From Saprospiraceae bacterium (lineage in GTDB: Bacteria; Bacteroidota; Bacteroidia; Chitinophagales; Saprospiraceae): DNA of 64,000 nt. Shown here piece after piece: positions 36,214 to 46,858 of the stretch; the stretch's first letter is position 1, and each line of letters opens with the position of its first letter. The stretch covers positions 142,991-206,990 of the forward strand of contig JABSSL010000019.1 of assembly GCA_013214355.1 (NCBI GenBank), given 5' to 3'. The notes beneath the pieces are model-generated. The model had not been told where the DNA came from. It saw nothing but the letters and a program-made list of their open reading frames with translations, and searched no databases. Both the position numbers and the translations under genes were made by a program.

Positions 36214-37671
36214 ATGCCAGAAGCATTAAGAAGAACAAGTGCCATTCCATCTGCCCCTAGCACCACCCGATTCATGTTATTTGGAGGTGGCAATTTCATA
36301 CGGGCCTTTGCTGGTTCGATGATCGATTTACTCAATAAAAAGACCTCTTTTGAAGGAGGGATGATGATCGTCAAGCCTACCCAGGGAAGAGATTATTCCG
36401 CTCTGCGACAACAAGACGGTTTATATCATGTAGTGCTGAACGGGCAACAAGATGGGCAACTGATCGATGAGGCGCAATTGGTAACTACAGTAACAGATAT
36501 TGTTCATGTCTACGACCAGTGGAAGGAATTTTTAGCCTCAGCTCAAAACAAGGCGCTCCGCTACATCATCTCCAATACCACGGAATCAGGCATTACTTTT
36601 TTAGAAACTGATCAAGCAAATGATGCACCGCCTAGCAGCTTTCCCGCTAAACTCTGCCTGTGGTTACTACAAAGATTTGAACATTTTGGAGCAGATCCAG
36701 CTACAGGAGTTGTTTGCCTACCCTGTGAATTATCTGCTGATAATGGAACAAGTCTAAAGACCTGCATCCTACAATATGCTGATCTCTGGGACTTGGATCC
36801 ATCGTTCAAGGACTGGATCCATAGCAGCTGTACCTTTTGCAATACATTGGTAGACAGAATTGTAACCGGCTACCCTGCTAAGGACGAAGCCAAGTATCAC
36901 GATAAAGTAGGTTTTGTCGACCATTTGATGGCCGTTGGAGAACCTTATCATAGCTGGGTAATCGAAGGGCCTTCTACCCTTGCTCAAGACTTACCTTTCC
37001 AAGAAATCGGTTTAAACGTGAAGTGGGTAGATGACCTGACGAAGTACCGAGAACAAAAAGTAAAGATCCTCAACGGAGCGCACACTTCTATGGTGCCCAC
37101 TGGCCATCTGGCGGGTATGCTTAGTGTGAAGGAAACGATTGATCATCCAGAGTTAGGTGCTTTTATAGCCGAATTGCTAGAGGGAGAAGTTTGGCCCACT
37201 CTTGCCTTTGATCGGGCCGACTTAGCGGACTTTACCACAAAAACGATGGATCGCTTTCGCAACCCCTTCTTGTTCCATAAACTTCTTGATATTGCTTTGA
37301 ACTCCATCAGTAAATTCAAAGCACGTCTTCTCCCAAGTTTCTTGGAGTACTACGAACTAAATGGTCATTGTCCACCCCGGATCACTTTTGCCTTTAGCTC
37401 CCTACTCTTGATGTATCGTGGGCAATGGGCCGGGGAAGTGATTCCACTGCGAGACGCTCCTGATGTATTAGCCTTTTGTCAAACCTTATGGGAAGAAAGT
37501 GAAGATCACTTGGAGCTTGTACAGAAATTCTTAGCTAAAGAAGACTTCTGGGGGCGCGACCTTAGTGAAATTCAGGGCCTCGTTGATCTAATGGTCAAGT
37601 ATGTGCAAGCTATTCAGCAAGAAGGTGTACTCGCTAGCCTAACCCACATCAAGTCCTTCGCTAACACCTAA
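36214..37671 (+). CDS. uxaB: tagaturonate reductase (altronate oxidoreductase)
   Basis: 485 residues of the mannitol-dehydrogenase family. The NAD site is LFGGGNFIRAFAGSMID near the N-terminus. The active-site block is KVKILNGAHTSMVP, with the Lys, Asn and His of polyol dehydrogenases. It reduces D-tagaturonate to D-altronate with NADH, the step before UxaA. Both genes together are diagnostic of the tagaturonate branch of sugar-acid catabolism. Confidence 0.92.
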   Translation: MPEALRRTSAIPSAPSTTRFMLFGGGNFIRAFAGSMIDLLNKKTSFEGGMMIVKPTQGRDYSALRQQDGLYHVVLNGQQDGQLIDEAQLVTTVTDIVHVYDQWKEFLASAQNKALRYIISNTTESGITFLETDQANDAPPSSFPAKLCLWLLQRFEHFGADPATGVVCLPCELSADNGTSLKTCILQYADLWDLDPSFKDWIHSSCTFCNTLVDRIVTGYPAKDEAKYHDKVGFVDHLMAVGEPYHSWVIEGPSTLAQDLPFQEIGLNVKWVDDLTKYREQKVKILNGAHTSMVPTGHLAGMLSVKETIDHPELGAFIAELLEGEVWPTLAFDRADLADFTTKTMDRFRNPFLFHKLLDIALNSISKFKARLLPSFLEYYELNGHCPPRITFAFSSLLLMYRGQWAGEVIPLRDAPDVLAFCQTLWEESEDHLELVQKFLAKEDFWGRDLSEIQGLVDLMVKYVQAIQQEGVLASLTHIKSFANT

Positions 37672-37685
37672 TAAAGCATTTCCAA

Positions 37686-38513
37686 ATGGTTATTGACTCA
37701 CACCAACATTTCTGGAAGTACGATCCGGTTCGCCATGACTGGATCAATGATGAAATGAGTATCCTAAAGAAGGATTTTCTACCAGCTGATCTGGGTCAAG
37801 TTTATAAAATAGCCGGGGTAGATGGCTGCGTGGCAGTTCAAGCAGACCAATCCGAGGCAGAAACTGATTTTTTGCTGGAATTAGCTGAACAACATGAGTT
37901 TATCCTAGGCGTTGTAGGCTGGGTAGATCTTCGATCACCTGATTTGGCGGAACGCCTACTTCATTACAGTGATTATCCAAAACTGAAGGGATTTAGGCAT
38001 GTGGTTCAGAGCGAACCTGACCCTAACTTCATGCTTAGAGATGACTTTCAAAAGGGTATCGCACAACTACATGCCCACAATTACACCTATGATATCTTGA
38101 TTTTCCCTAATCAGCTGCCCGCGGCTATAGAGACGGTCAAGAATTTCCCAGATCAAAAATTTGTTGTCGATCACATAGCCAAGCCCTATATAAAAGCGGG
38201 CAAAATAGAGCAATGGGCAAAGGATATTGAGAGCATCGCCAGCTTTTCCAACGTGATGTGCAAATTATCGGGTATGGTCACCGAAGCGGACTGGGAAAAT
38301 TGGAAGAAAGCTGATTTTGTCCCTTATCTGGAGGTGGTAAACCAGTGCTTTACCGCGGAACGCTTACTATTTGGATCGGACTGGCCAGTTTGCCTACTGG
38401 GTGGGGCTTACTTAGCCATCAAAGACATTTTAGCTGACTACCTAAAGGACTTCTCTGATGCCGATCAGGCAGCCATTTGGGGTGAAAATGCCATGCATTT
38501 CTATCAACTTTAA
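37686..38513 (+). CDS. amidohydrolase family sugar lactonase (COG3618)
   Basis: 275 residues. The metal-binding DSHQHFW opens the TIM barrel, with FVVDHIAKPYIKAG in the middle and LLFGSDWPVCLL holding the catalytic Asp. This is the L-fuconolactone/L-rhamnono-/L-galactono-lactonase group (amidohydrolase_2). It would open L-galactono- (or L-fucono-) 1,5-lactone to the acid. It lies 14 bases after UxaB and 11 bases before the SDR dehydrogenase that would make its substrate. Confidence 0.9.
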   Translation: MVIDSHQHFWKYDPVRHDWINDEMSILKKDFLPADLGQVYKIAGVDGCVAVQADQSEAETDFLLELAEQHEFILGVVGWVDLRSPDLAERLLHYSDYPKLKGFRHVVQSEPDPNFMLRDDFQKGIAQLHAHNYTYDILIFPNQLPAAIETVKNFPDQKFVVDHIAKPYIKAGKIEQWAKDIESIASFSNVMCKLSGMVTEADWENWKKADFVPYLEVVNQCFTAERLLFGSDWPVCLLGGAYLAIKDILADYLKDFSDADQAAIWGENAMHFYQL

Positions 38514-38524
38514 AACATCAAAAC

Positions 38525-39307
38525 ATGGATTTACAACTTAAAGATAAAGTATATATCGTCACGGGTGGATCAAAAGGTATCGGGGAAGCCATTAGCCGGC
38601 ATATCGTAGCAGAAGGTGGCAAGTTAGTCATTGCTACCCGTTCGAAGGAGGCTACTGAAATCCTAGCCGCTGAATTGCGTGCAGCCGGGGCAGAGGTGCA
38701 TACTGTTATTGGTGACTTGCAAGAGTTATCCAACTGTGAAAGAGTGATTAAAGAAGCAGTAGCCGAATTTGGTCGTATTGATGGAATCGTGAACAACGCT
38801 GGCGTAAATGACGGTGCCAGTCTTGAAAAAGGACCAGCAGCCTTCCGAGCATCTATCAATCTGAATCTATTTCACTACTACGATCTAGTCCACTATGCCC
38901 TCCCTTATTTAAAAGAATCTAAAGGTTCGATCGTTAACGTAAGTTCTAAGGTGGCACTTACAGGACAAGGACAAACCTCTGGATATGCTGCTGCTAAGGG
39001 AGCACAGCTTGGTCTGACCCGAGAATGGGCAGCTGATTTACTTCCTTATTCAATTCGGGTAAATGCCATCCTTCCCGCAGAAGTTATGACGCCGCTTTAC
39101 CGAAAGTGGCTAGATAGTTCTTTTGATGATCCAGCTGCTAAAGAAGCAGAAATTGTAGCTAATATTCCTTTTGAGAAACGAATGACTACCGCTGATGAGA
39201 TTGCGGCAATGTCTGTATTTCTATTGTCTCCAAAATCCGGCCATACTACCGGACAATTCATGATTGTAGATGGCGGTTATGTGCACCTTGATCGATCCCT
39301 TACCTAA
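38525..39307 (+). CDS. SDR oxidoreductase, probable L-galactose/L-fucose 1-dehydrogenase
   Basis: 260 residues. Cofactor loop GGSKGIGEAI, NNAG, catalytic Ser in NVSSKVAL, and YAAAKG with Tyr and Lys are all present. It resembles SDRs annotated as L-fucose dehydrogenase. As last gene of the LacI-controlled operon, directly after the lactonase, it is the best candidate for oxidising the free sugar at C1 to its lactone. An activity on an intermediate is also possible. Confidence 0.88.
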   Translation: MDLQLKDKVYIVTGGSKGIGEAISRHIVAEGGKLVIATRSKEATEILAAELRAAGAEVHTVIGDLQELSNCERVIKEAVAEFGRIDGIVNNAGVNDGASLEKGPAAFRASINLNLFHYYDLVHYALPYLKESKGSIVNVSSKVALTGQGQTSGYAAAKGAQLGLTREWAADLLPYSIRVNAILPAEVMTPLYRKWLDSSFDDPAAKEAEIVANIPFEKRMTTADEIAAMSVFLLSPKSGHTTGQFMIVDGGYVHLDRSLT

Positions 39308-39319
39308 TACAGAAATTGA

Positions 39320-40964
<1,645 letters not shown>

Positions 40965-40985
40965 AGGTGTTAATTCAAATCTTGG

Positions 40986-41663
40986 CTATTTATCGGTGAA
41001 TTTATACCCCAGACCGTAGATCGTCTTGATATAATCCTTACCGTCATTGGCCATGATCTTTTTCCTAAGGTTCTTGATGTGCTGGTAAACGAAATCAAAA
41101 TTTTGCAAGTAATCTACGTTATCTCCCCATAAGTGCTCCGCAATGGCTTGCTTCGTTAGCACTCTATTTTTGTTCGTTACAAAAAACAAGAGCAATTCGT
41201 ATTCCTTCAACGTCAACTCTAAAGAGGCATCATTAACCAAGACTTCATGGTTGCTAGTATGGATAGCAATTTCATTATACTGCAAAACCGTTTGTCCTTG
41301 TAACTTTCGACGCCGAAAAATGGCTCTAATTCGGGCGTTAAGTTCTGAAAGATGAAAAGGCTTGGTTAGGTAATCATCAGCTCCTAGATCTAGTCCTCTA
41401 AGTCGGTCATCCAGGGCATTCTTAGCAGAAATGATCAAGACGCCGGTATCTGGATTTTCATTCCGGATATGATTCAAGATTTGCAAGCCATTACCATCTG
41501 GCAACATGATGTCCAGAATAACTACATCATAGTTGAAGCCCCCTAACTTATCCAGGGCCTCTGCTTTGGATGAGGCGGATTCACAGACAAAATCACCAGC
41601 CGAAAAATAGGCCAGTATGTTGTCCATTAAATCCCGTTCATCTTCTATGATCAAAATCTTCAT
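40986..41663 (-). CDS. OmpR/PhoB-family response regulator
   Basis: 225 residues. The receiver domain has IIEDERDL at the acidic pocket, the phospho-acceptor Asp51 in DVVILDIMLPDG, and ISAKNALDD with Lys at LTKPFH. A C-terminal winged helix (about 125-225) binds DNA (LTLKEYELLLFFVTNKNRVL, YQHIKNLRKKI). It is the partner of the kinase that follows. No target is evident; the CxxCH protein gene at 41718-44765 ends 54 bases upstream. Confidence 0.95.
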   Translation of the reverse strand: MKILIIEDERDLMDNILAYFSAGDFVCESASSKAEALDKLGGFNYDVVILDIMLPDGNGLQILNHIRNENPDTGVLIISAKNALDDRLRGLDLGADDYLTKPFHLSELNARIRAIFRRRKLQGQTVLQYNEIAIHTSNHEVLVNDASLELTLKEYELLLFFVTNKNRVLTKQAIAEHLWGDNVDYLQNFDFVYQHIKNLRKKIMANDGKDYIKTIYGLGYKFTDK

Positions 41664-41717
41664 GCCGCTAAGGTAGACAATGAATTTGAGGAAAATTTGA
41701 AGCCTTTTGATGCAGTT

Positions 41718-44700
41718 CTAGTCCAATTGCTCCGGGCTCTTTTGGTTCTTCAAAAAGGCCAAGAGATCTGCCATTTCCTGTTGATCAATATTCTGTTCTA
41801 AACCGGTAGTCATCAAAGAAATCGGAGCTGAGGTGAGTTCAGCAATTTGTTCTCTACTAATCACTTGATCCTCTACCTCTAAAAAGCGTAAAGTGATGGC
41901 AGAAGGGGATTCTTGAGCTATTATTCCACTATACTCTGCATTTTCCCCAGTCTTTACGGTCCATACATCATACCCATCCGCTATAGCTGCATTCGGGATC
42001 AAAATATCATGCAGAATGGACTCCTTAGTACGATTACGGATACTCGCTAGATCAGGTCCCAGCGGATAGCCGTTTTCCCCACCCAATTGATGACAGCTTG
42101 AGCACTCCGCCTCGAAAACTAATTTCCCCCGCGCAAAATCACCAATTTCTTGTAGCGTAGTTTGGTATTCAGCTAAAATAGCTTCTCTCTCTCCTTCTTG
42201 CTGGCCAAACAAAAGCGTGGCTTTGCGTCGCACAGATTTATCATCATTCTTAAGGATTTCAAAAACCTGTTTGGGCCCAACTCCTTGCGCTGCGATCTGG
42301 CCTTGTTCTACAGCCGAAAGAAAAAGATGCATCCGCTCCGGATAGCGGCGGAAAGAACTAATCAATGTAGCTCTTACCGCAGGGGTTAGCTGATCCCATT
42401 TATCCAATAAAAACTTAGCATTTTCCACCCCTTCCATTTCGCCCAAGCCTCTAATGGCAGCTTGTTGCATAAGAGGTGGTTGGCTAGGCTGCATTTGGCT
42501 CTTGAATAGCTCCTCATGTTCTTCGGCATTAAGGCTCGCGATTAGGCGCAGCGCATCAGCTCTCATTCCCTCGTCTGCTGTATCATTTTGGATGAGTTCC
42601 AATGCCACTGCCTCCACTTTTTGTACAGAATTGGCGGTGGGCGGTCGTTCTAATTGGTTAAGTATAGCAAGACTAGCAGAACGAACCTTCGATTCCTCAT
42701 CCAGAGACCAGCTGAGCAATTGCTTTTGATTGTCTATCGACACAGTGCTTGTTTTAGCTCTAATACCTTTTGCTAAACCACCCAAAGTGGCTACTTGAAG
42801 TGCTTTCGGCAATGTTCTACATTGGCTAAGGATAGCATTGAGTTCTTCTGCCTGGTCCTTGCGACCAATCAAAGCACTTAGATTGCTTATAAAAGCCCCT
42901 CCTCCCTGATCCATTTTATTCGATAGGTTTTTCGTAGCCCATTGAAAAAGAGCTAACTCTTTACCAGGTTCCGCGGATAGAGCGGCTAGGTGTACCCATT
43001 CACTCGTTAGATCTTGTAAAAGCAGCCGTTCTCTAACTTCCTGAGCTGGCAATCCCTTCACGTCTCCCAAAGTACATAGCAACTGAAAGCGAACTCTTGG
43101 ATTAGGTTCATCCTGCAAGGCTAGCAATTCGCTAGCCAAATTAGGTTGATCTTCCAAATGTAGTTCCATCAGCTGAATAGCATTTTCTCTCACGCCTGCC
43201 ATTGGGTCTTTGAGTGCCTGTTTCAGTAAAGAAGGATCCGTTTTACCTAAACCTTCAAGGGTCCATAAGGCGTGCACCCTGCCGGCTTGTCCCTCTGCAC
43301 TGGCGGCCACTTGTTTAATGGCGGCCTCTACTTCTTTTGTTCCTTGCTCTCCATTTACCAATAGCCGTTGTGCCGCGTAGCGCCACCAGCTGTTTTTATC
43401 ATTTAAATGCGGGACCAATTCTAAAGGGGACTGTGTCGACAAAGACAAATTATCTAACCAGTCTGGTGCTTCAGCACCTTTTGCCGTAATTCGATAAATC
43501 CTTCCCTTATCTGTTCCCTCATATAATTGTCCTGATTCATTTACTTCATCGGACATCCATTCTGGATGCTCAATAATTTTTCGGTGATAGTCGATAAGAT
43601 ATAATGCACCATCAGGCCCGATGTAGGTATTAGAAGGTCTAAACCAGGTATCCGTTGAAGTTAAAAAGTCTTCCCCTTCTTTCACCCGGTGAGCTGAAAA
43701 GGTTGGTCCTTGCGGCGTAATTTTATTGGCTTGCAATAGGTTATGGACGGGTTCACAAAGAAATAGTACATCATCAAATGACTTGGAAAAAGCGCCACCA
43801 GTATACCAATTGATTCCACAACCGGAAGTAATTACACCTACATCAGTCAGTAATTGGTGCTCAGGAGATTGACTAGTTGGGAAAACCTCATTGACTGGCT
43901 CATCCGGTAAATATTGCGCTGCGTCTCCAGCCAGCAAATCAGGATTGCGTTGCAGGTACCTCGCAGCAATCACTTCATGCCAAAGCGGATGAAAATTCGA
44001 GGTTTGAAAATGATGCCCCCAAGGATCAAAGGCTTGGCCAAATTGAGTACTCGCCGCACACATCTCTAGGGCCCCCTCATCGGGCCTAAATCGGACATTT
44101 CGATCGCCCCCATTTTGCGGCAAAACTGGTCCATCAGCACGATTAGGAAAATGAACTGGCGACCCCTCATCTCCAAATAGGTCTTTATAATCAACCGTTG
44201 TAAAGTAGCCTTCATTGGCCAAGTAGATCCAGTTGTCCAGACCATAAGCGGGATTGTTAAGGTTGTGTTGTGGGTTAGAGAGGGCAAAACCGGTCAGTAA
44301 AACTTCTCTAACGTCTGCCTTACCGTCCCCATCCGAATCCTCTAAATACAACACATCCGGGGTATCAGTAACAATAAAACCGTTCTTCCAGCGCATGATC
44401 CCAGTGGGCAGTAGCAAACTATCGGCAAAAATGATACTCTTATCAGGATATCCATCTTGATCTGTGTCCACTAGTTGTTTGATCCGCCCGCTTCGACCTA
44501 GGTCGAGGGGATAACCCGGCATTTCTACCACAAAAAGGCGACCATCTTCATCGATCTCCATATCAACTGGATCCTTTATCAAGGGTTCGGCTGCAAATAA
44601 TTCAATCTCAAAGCCTTCCTGGATAGTGAATTGCTCCAGAGCAGGTGTTGAATCTACATCAGGTAACTGCGTACAGCTAGCGCCTAGAAAAATAGCCAGG

Positions 44701-44765
44701 ACCAAGGCAGTGGCAAAAGAAAAAGGTAACTGTTGTGAAAAATGGTTGGCGAGAAATAGTCGCAT
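41718..44765 (-). CDS. PVC-type membrane-bound dehydrogenase with HEAT repeats and cytochrome c
   Basis: 1015 residues. A lipoprotein-like signal ends in FLGASC near residue 30. An N-terminal beta-propeller-like domain (about 45-470) contains EMPGYPLDLGRSGRIKQL and GPDGALYLIDYHRK, as in TIGR02604-type proteins. HEAT-like helical repeats span about 470-830. The C-terminal cytochrome c domain (about 880-1010) has CSSCHQLGG and the axial Met region. It is probably periplasmic and passes electrons from an unknown substrate. It is the second planctomycete-style locus in the window. An AGGAGG site lies right before the ATG. Confidence 0.9.
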   Translation of the reverse strand: MRLFLANHFSQQLPFSFATALVLAIFLGASCTQLPDVDSTPALEQFTIQEGFEIELFAAEPLIKDPVDMEIDEDGRLFVVEMPGYPLDLGRSGRIKQLVDTDQDGYPDKSIIFADSLLLPTGIMRWKNGFIVTDTPDVLYLEDSDGDGKADVREVLLTGFALSNPQHNLNNPAYGLDNWIYLANEGYFTTVDYKDLFGDEGSPVHFPNRADGPVLPQNGGDRNVRFRPDEGALEMCAASTQFGQAFDPWGHHFQTSNFHPLWHEVIAARYLQRNPDLLAGDAAQYLPDEPVNEVFPTSQSPEHQLLTDVGVITSGCGINWYTGGAFSKSFDDVLFLCEPVHNLLQANKITPQGPTFSAHRVKEGEDFLTSTDTWFRPSNTYIGPDGALYLIDYHRKIIEHPEWMSDEVNESGQLYEGTDKGRIYRITAKGAEAPDWLDNLSLSTQSPLELVPHLNDKNSWWRYAAQRLLVNGEQGTKEVEAAIKQVAASAEGQAGRVHALWTLEGLGKTDPSLLKQALKDPMAGVRENAIQLMELHLEDQPNLASELLALQDEPNPRVRFQLLCTLGDVKGLPAQEVRERLLLQDLTSEWVHLAALSAEPGKELALFQWATKNLSNKMDQGGGAFISNLSALIGRKDQAEELNAILSQCRTLPKALQVATLGGLAKGIRAKTSTVSIDNQKQLLSWSLDEESKVRSASLAILNQLERPPTANSVQKVEAVALELIQNDTADEGMRADALRLIASLNAEEHEELFKSQMQPSQPPLMQQAAIRGLGEMEGVENAKFLLDKWDQLTPAVRATLISSFRRYPERMHLFLSAVEQGQIAAQGVGPKQVFEILKNDDKSVRRKATLLFGQQEGEREAILAEYQTTLQEIGDFARGKLVFEAECSSCHQLGGENGYPLGPDLASIRNRTKESILHDILIPNAAIADGYDVWTVKTGENAEYSGIIAQESPSAITLRFLEVEDQVISREQIAELTSAPISLMTTGLEQNIDQQEMADLLAFLKNQKSPEQLD

Positions 44766-45212
44766 AAGAAGGAGGTAATTTTCTACCCAAGATAAGCGAC
44801 AAGTAAGAAAGGAAAAAATTTACGGGGTAGACAAAAAAAGAAACGTGGCGTAGGAATGTCAGAAAGTGTAGTTAATTAGGCTTGATTAAGTTCCTCCAAC
44901 GAAATCATCCTTTGTTATTTAACTACATCAACTTTCAATTTCACATTCCCGGCCACGACTCAGTAAAAGTTAATGTCTCCTCATTTCGATTACAAGGTAA
45001 GGGCGATCTAAAAAGTATTCTGGGACAAATAAGGACGCTTGTTCAAGATTTTCTCACATTCATATACCCTTTTCGAACCAACAAACTTCCGTTTAAGGTT
45101 CAAGGAGTCCTATTTTAAATATTCTGCAGCTATTTTTGATTAAAAAACAAGTAATTGGGTAAAGGATAGATTTTTATGTATATTTATTCTTGTTCGAAAA
45201 ATAACAATACGT
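44766..45212. other. intergenic region between divergent genes
   Basis: 447 bases between the divergent starts at 44765 (-) and 45213 (+). AT-rich with an A/T-dense stretch before 45213. A 78-codon open frame at 44882-45118 shows no coding character. No clear hairpin or promoter element is seen. Confidence 0.6.
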
Positions 45213-46646
45213 ATGCACGAATCTAAACTCCTAAAAATCTTAAAAACACTGTCCGATGAAGAGATACGGCGGTTCCATAAGTTCATCCGCTCCCCGTATT
45301 ACTCCTACAAGAAGCACTGTGTTCCCTTTTTTGAATATGTGCGCAAGTATCATCCCGAGTACACGTCAGGAAAACTGAGCAAGGAAAATGTGTTTCACCA
45401 TCTTTTCCCGGATCGACAGTTCCAATCACAGAAAATGCGGCATGTGATGACGGATCTAGTGAATCTTCTGGAAGAGTTTCTGGTAGCGGAGCAGGTTCAA
45501 AAGCGAGATTTCGAAAGAAAGAAGTTATTGAGAGATGCTTATGGCCAGCGTGATCTATACGAGTATTTTGAGAAGAGCACGGAGGAAATTGCAAAGGAGT
45601 TAGAGGCCCTACCCTATCGAAATAGTTTCTATCAGTATGAGTCTATGAAGAATTTGGATCAGTTCTTCTTCCACCCGTCCACGAAAAAGCACTTGGTCAA
45701 GGAGAACTATCTGGAGCAAATGGATCTTCATCTAGATCACTTCTTTGAAATATCAAAACTGAAAGTTGCGGCCGAAATGGCAGCTAGATCAAATATCCTA
45801 TCAAAAAGTTATCATACGAGATATCTAAATGAAATTCTTCATGAATCAGAAAAACCAGAGGGATCGACACTTGAGGTGGATTTATATGGGAAAGCAAGAA
45901 ACCTTTATGTAAATGATGACAGGCCTCAATTTCTAAAAGCCACTCAGATTTTTTTAGAGAATACTCCTAAGTTACATCGAAATGATAAGGTGTTAATATT
46001 TAACCATTTGCTAAATTTCACCATCCGAAAAGGAAACTCAGGTCAGCAAGAGTACATAGAAGACAGTTTCAAATTATATCAGATAGGTATCGATGATAAA
46101 ATATTGATCAAGAACAACCAAATGACAGATAGTAGCTTTACAAACATCTGTGCTATTGGAATTAAACTGCAAAAATTTGATTGGGTGGAACAATTTATTG
46201 AGGCTTATTCTCCATTACTACGTCAGGATTTACAAAGTAATGCCAAAACACTTTGTCTTGCTTTCCTTTTCTATGGGAAGAAAGAGTTCGAAAAAACAGA
46301 ACAGCTAATTTCTAGATTCCAATTCACCAATCCTTTTTATCAGGTAAGAGGAAAAATCTTAGCCACTCGAGCACTTTTTGAATTATTTACAAAAGATGAG
46401 TCCTACTATGATCTTATGATCTCCAACCTACTAGCGTTCAATAAGTATCTTTCTAGAAACAAGACCTTAGGGACACACAATAAGGAAGTCTATATCAAAT
46501 TTATTCAATATCTCAAGACAGCGATAAATCTTAAGATTAAGAGACAGCTATCAAAGAGTAGAAAGGGAAAGCTAAAAGATAAAATTAACAATGAAAGGCA
46601 AATTATCAACCGAGGTTGGATAATTGCTAAAATTGACGAATTATAG
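45213..46646 (+). CDS. helical protein of a Saprospiria-type conserved family
   Basis: 477 residues, mostly predicted helical, with no signal peptide. The opening KLLKILKTLSDEEIRRFHKFIRSPYY followed by LSKENVFHHLFPDRQFQSQKMR (given here in pieces) is a recurring N-terminal block of unassigned proteins in this lineage. The remainder resembles TPR-like helical pairs (FLFYGKKEFEKTEQLI). The C-terminus is basic (KRQLSKSRKGKLKDK). It is convergent with a small peptide gene and shares a hairpin terminator with it. Function unknown. Confidence 0.8.
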   Translation: MHESKLLKILKTLSDEEIRRFHKFIRSPYYSYKKHCVPFFEYVRKYHPEYTSGKLSKENVFHHLFPDRQFQSQKMRHVMTDLVNLLEEFLVAEQVQKRDFERKKLLRDAYGQRDLYEYFEKSTEEIAKELEALPYRNSFYQYESMKNLDQFFFHPSTKKHLVKENYLEQMDLHLDHFFEISKLKVAAEMAARSNILSKSYHTRYLNEILHESEKPEGSTLEVDLYGKARNLYVNDDRPQFLKATQIFLENTPKLHRNDKVLIFNHLLNFTIRKGNSGQQEYIEDSFKLYQIGIDDKILIKNNQMTDSSFTNICAIGIKLQKFDWVEQFIEAYSPLLRQDLQSNAKTLCLAFLFYGKKEFEKTEQLISRFQFTNPFYQVRGKILATRALFELFTKDESYYDLMISNLLAFNKYLSRNKTLGTHNKEVYIKFIQYLKTAINLKIKRQLSKSRKGKLKDKINNERQIINRGWIIAKIDEL

Positions 46647-46650
46647 AGGA

Positions 46651-46670
46651 GGAGGGCCAATGGGCCCTCC
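46651..46670. terminator. hairpin between the helical protein and the small peptide gene
   Basis: GGAGGGCC (46651-46658) pairs with GGCCCTCC (46663-46670) around AATG. It lies directly after the stop at 46646 and before the convergent stop at 46685. A short pyrimidine tract follows on the plus strand. Probably a bidirectional terminator. Confidence 0.65.
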
Positions 46671-46684
46671 CTTCTCTAAGTATC

Positions 46685-46858
46685 CTAAAATCCAACGATA
46701 TCTTCTGTACCGATATATCCATTGTTCTCATCATCTCCTTCTCCTTCGGATCCGTCACCACCCTTGATGAAAGACAATTGTGGCGTTTCAATTTCAGCAT
46801 TGATAAAAGCTGCGAAAGAATTGTTAGCTGTTGCGAATACATTATTATTGGTAGTCAT
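46685..46858 (-). CDS. small double-glycine-type peptide, possible RiPP or bacteriocin precursor
   Basis: A 57-residue open frame starting at the ATG 46856-46858. The N-terminal half (MTTNNNVFATANNSFAAFIN, then AEIETPQLSF) reads like a leader. It ends in IKGG (31-34). The last 23 residues are Gly/Asp/Glu-rich (DGSEGEGDDENNGYIGTEDI, then VGF) with few hydrophobic residues. Leaders closing in a GG pair are cut by C39-type peptidases in exporters. The acidic tail with Ser, Thr and Tyr could suit ester or amide macrocycles. No maturation, transport or immunity gene is nearby, so the assignment is a hypothesis. A longer frame on the same strand (46627-46842) is a shadow. Confidence 0.6.
   Translation of the reverse strand: MTTNNNVFATANNSFAAFINAEIETPQLSFIKGGDGSEGEGDDENNGYIGTEDIVGF

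Noticed and set aside
44882..45118. 78-codon frame between divergent genes
   Set aside because: No start context, low-complexity hydrophobic start and no family features; probably chance.
46627..46842. 71-codon minus-strand frame overlapping the small peptide gene
   Set aside because: The frame of the 57-residue peptide has a better start and composition; this one also runs through the terminator hairpin.
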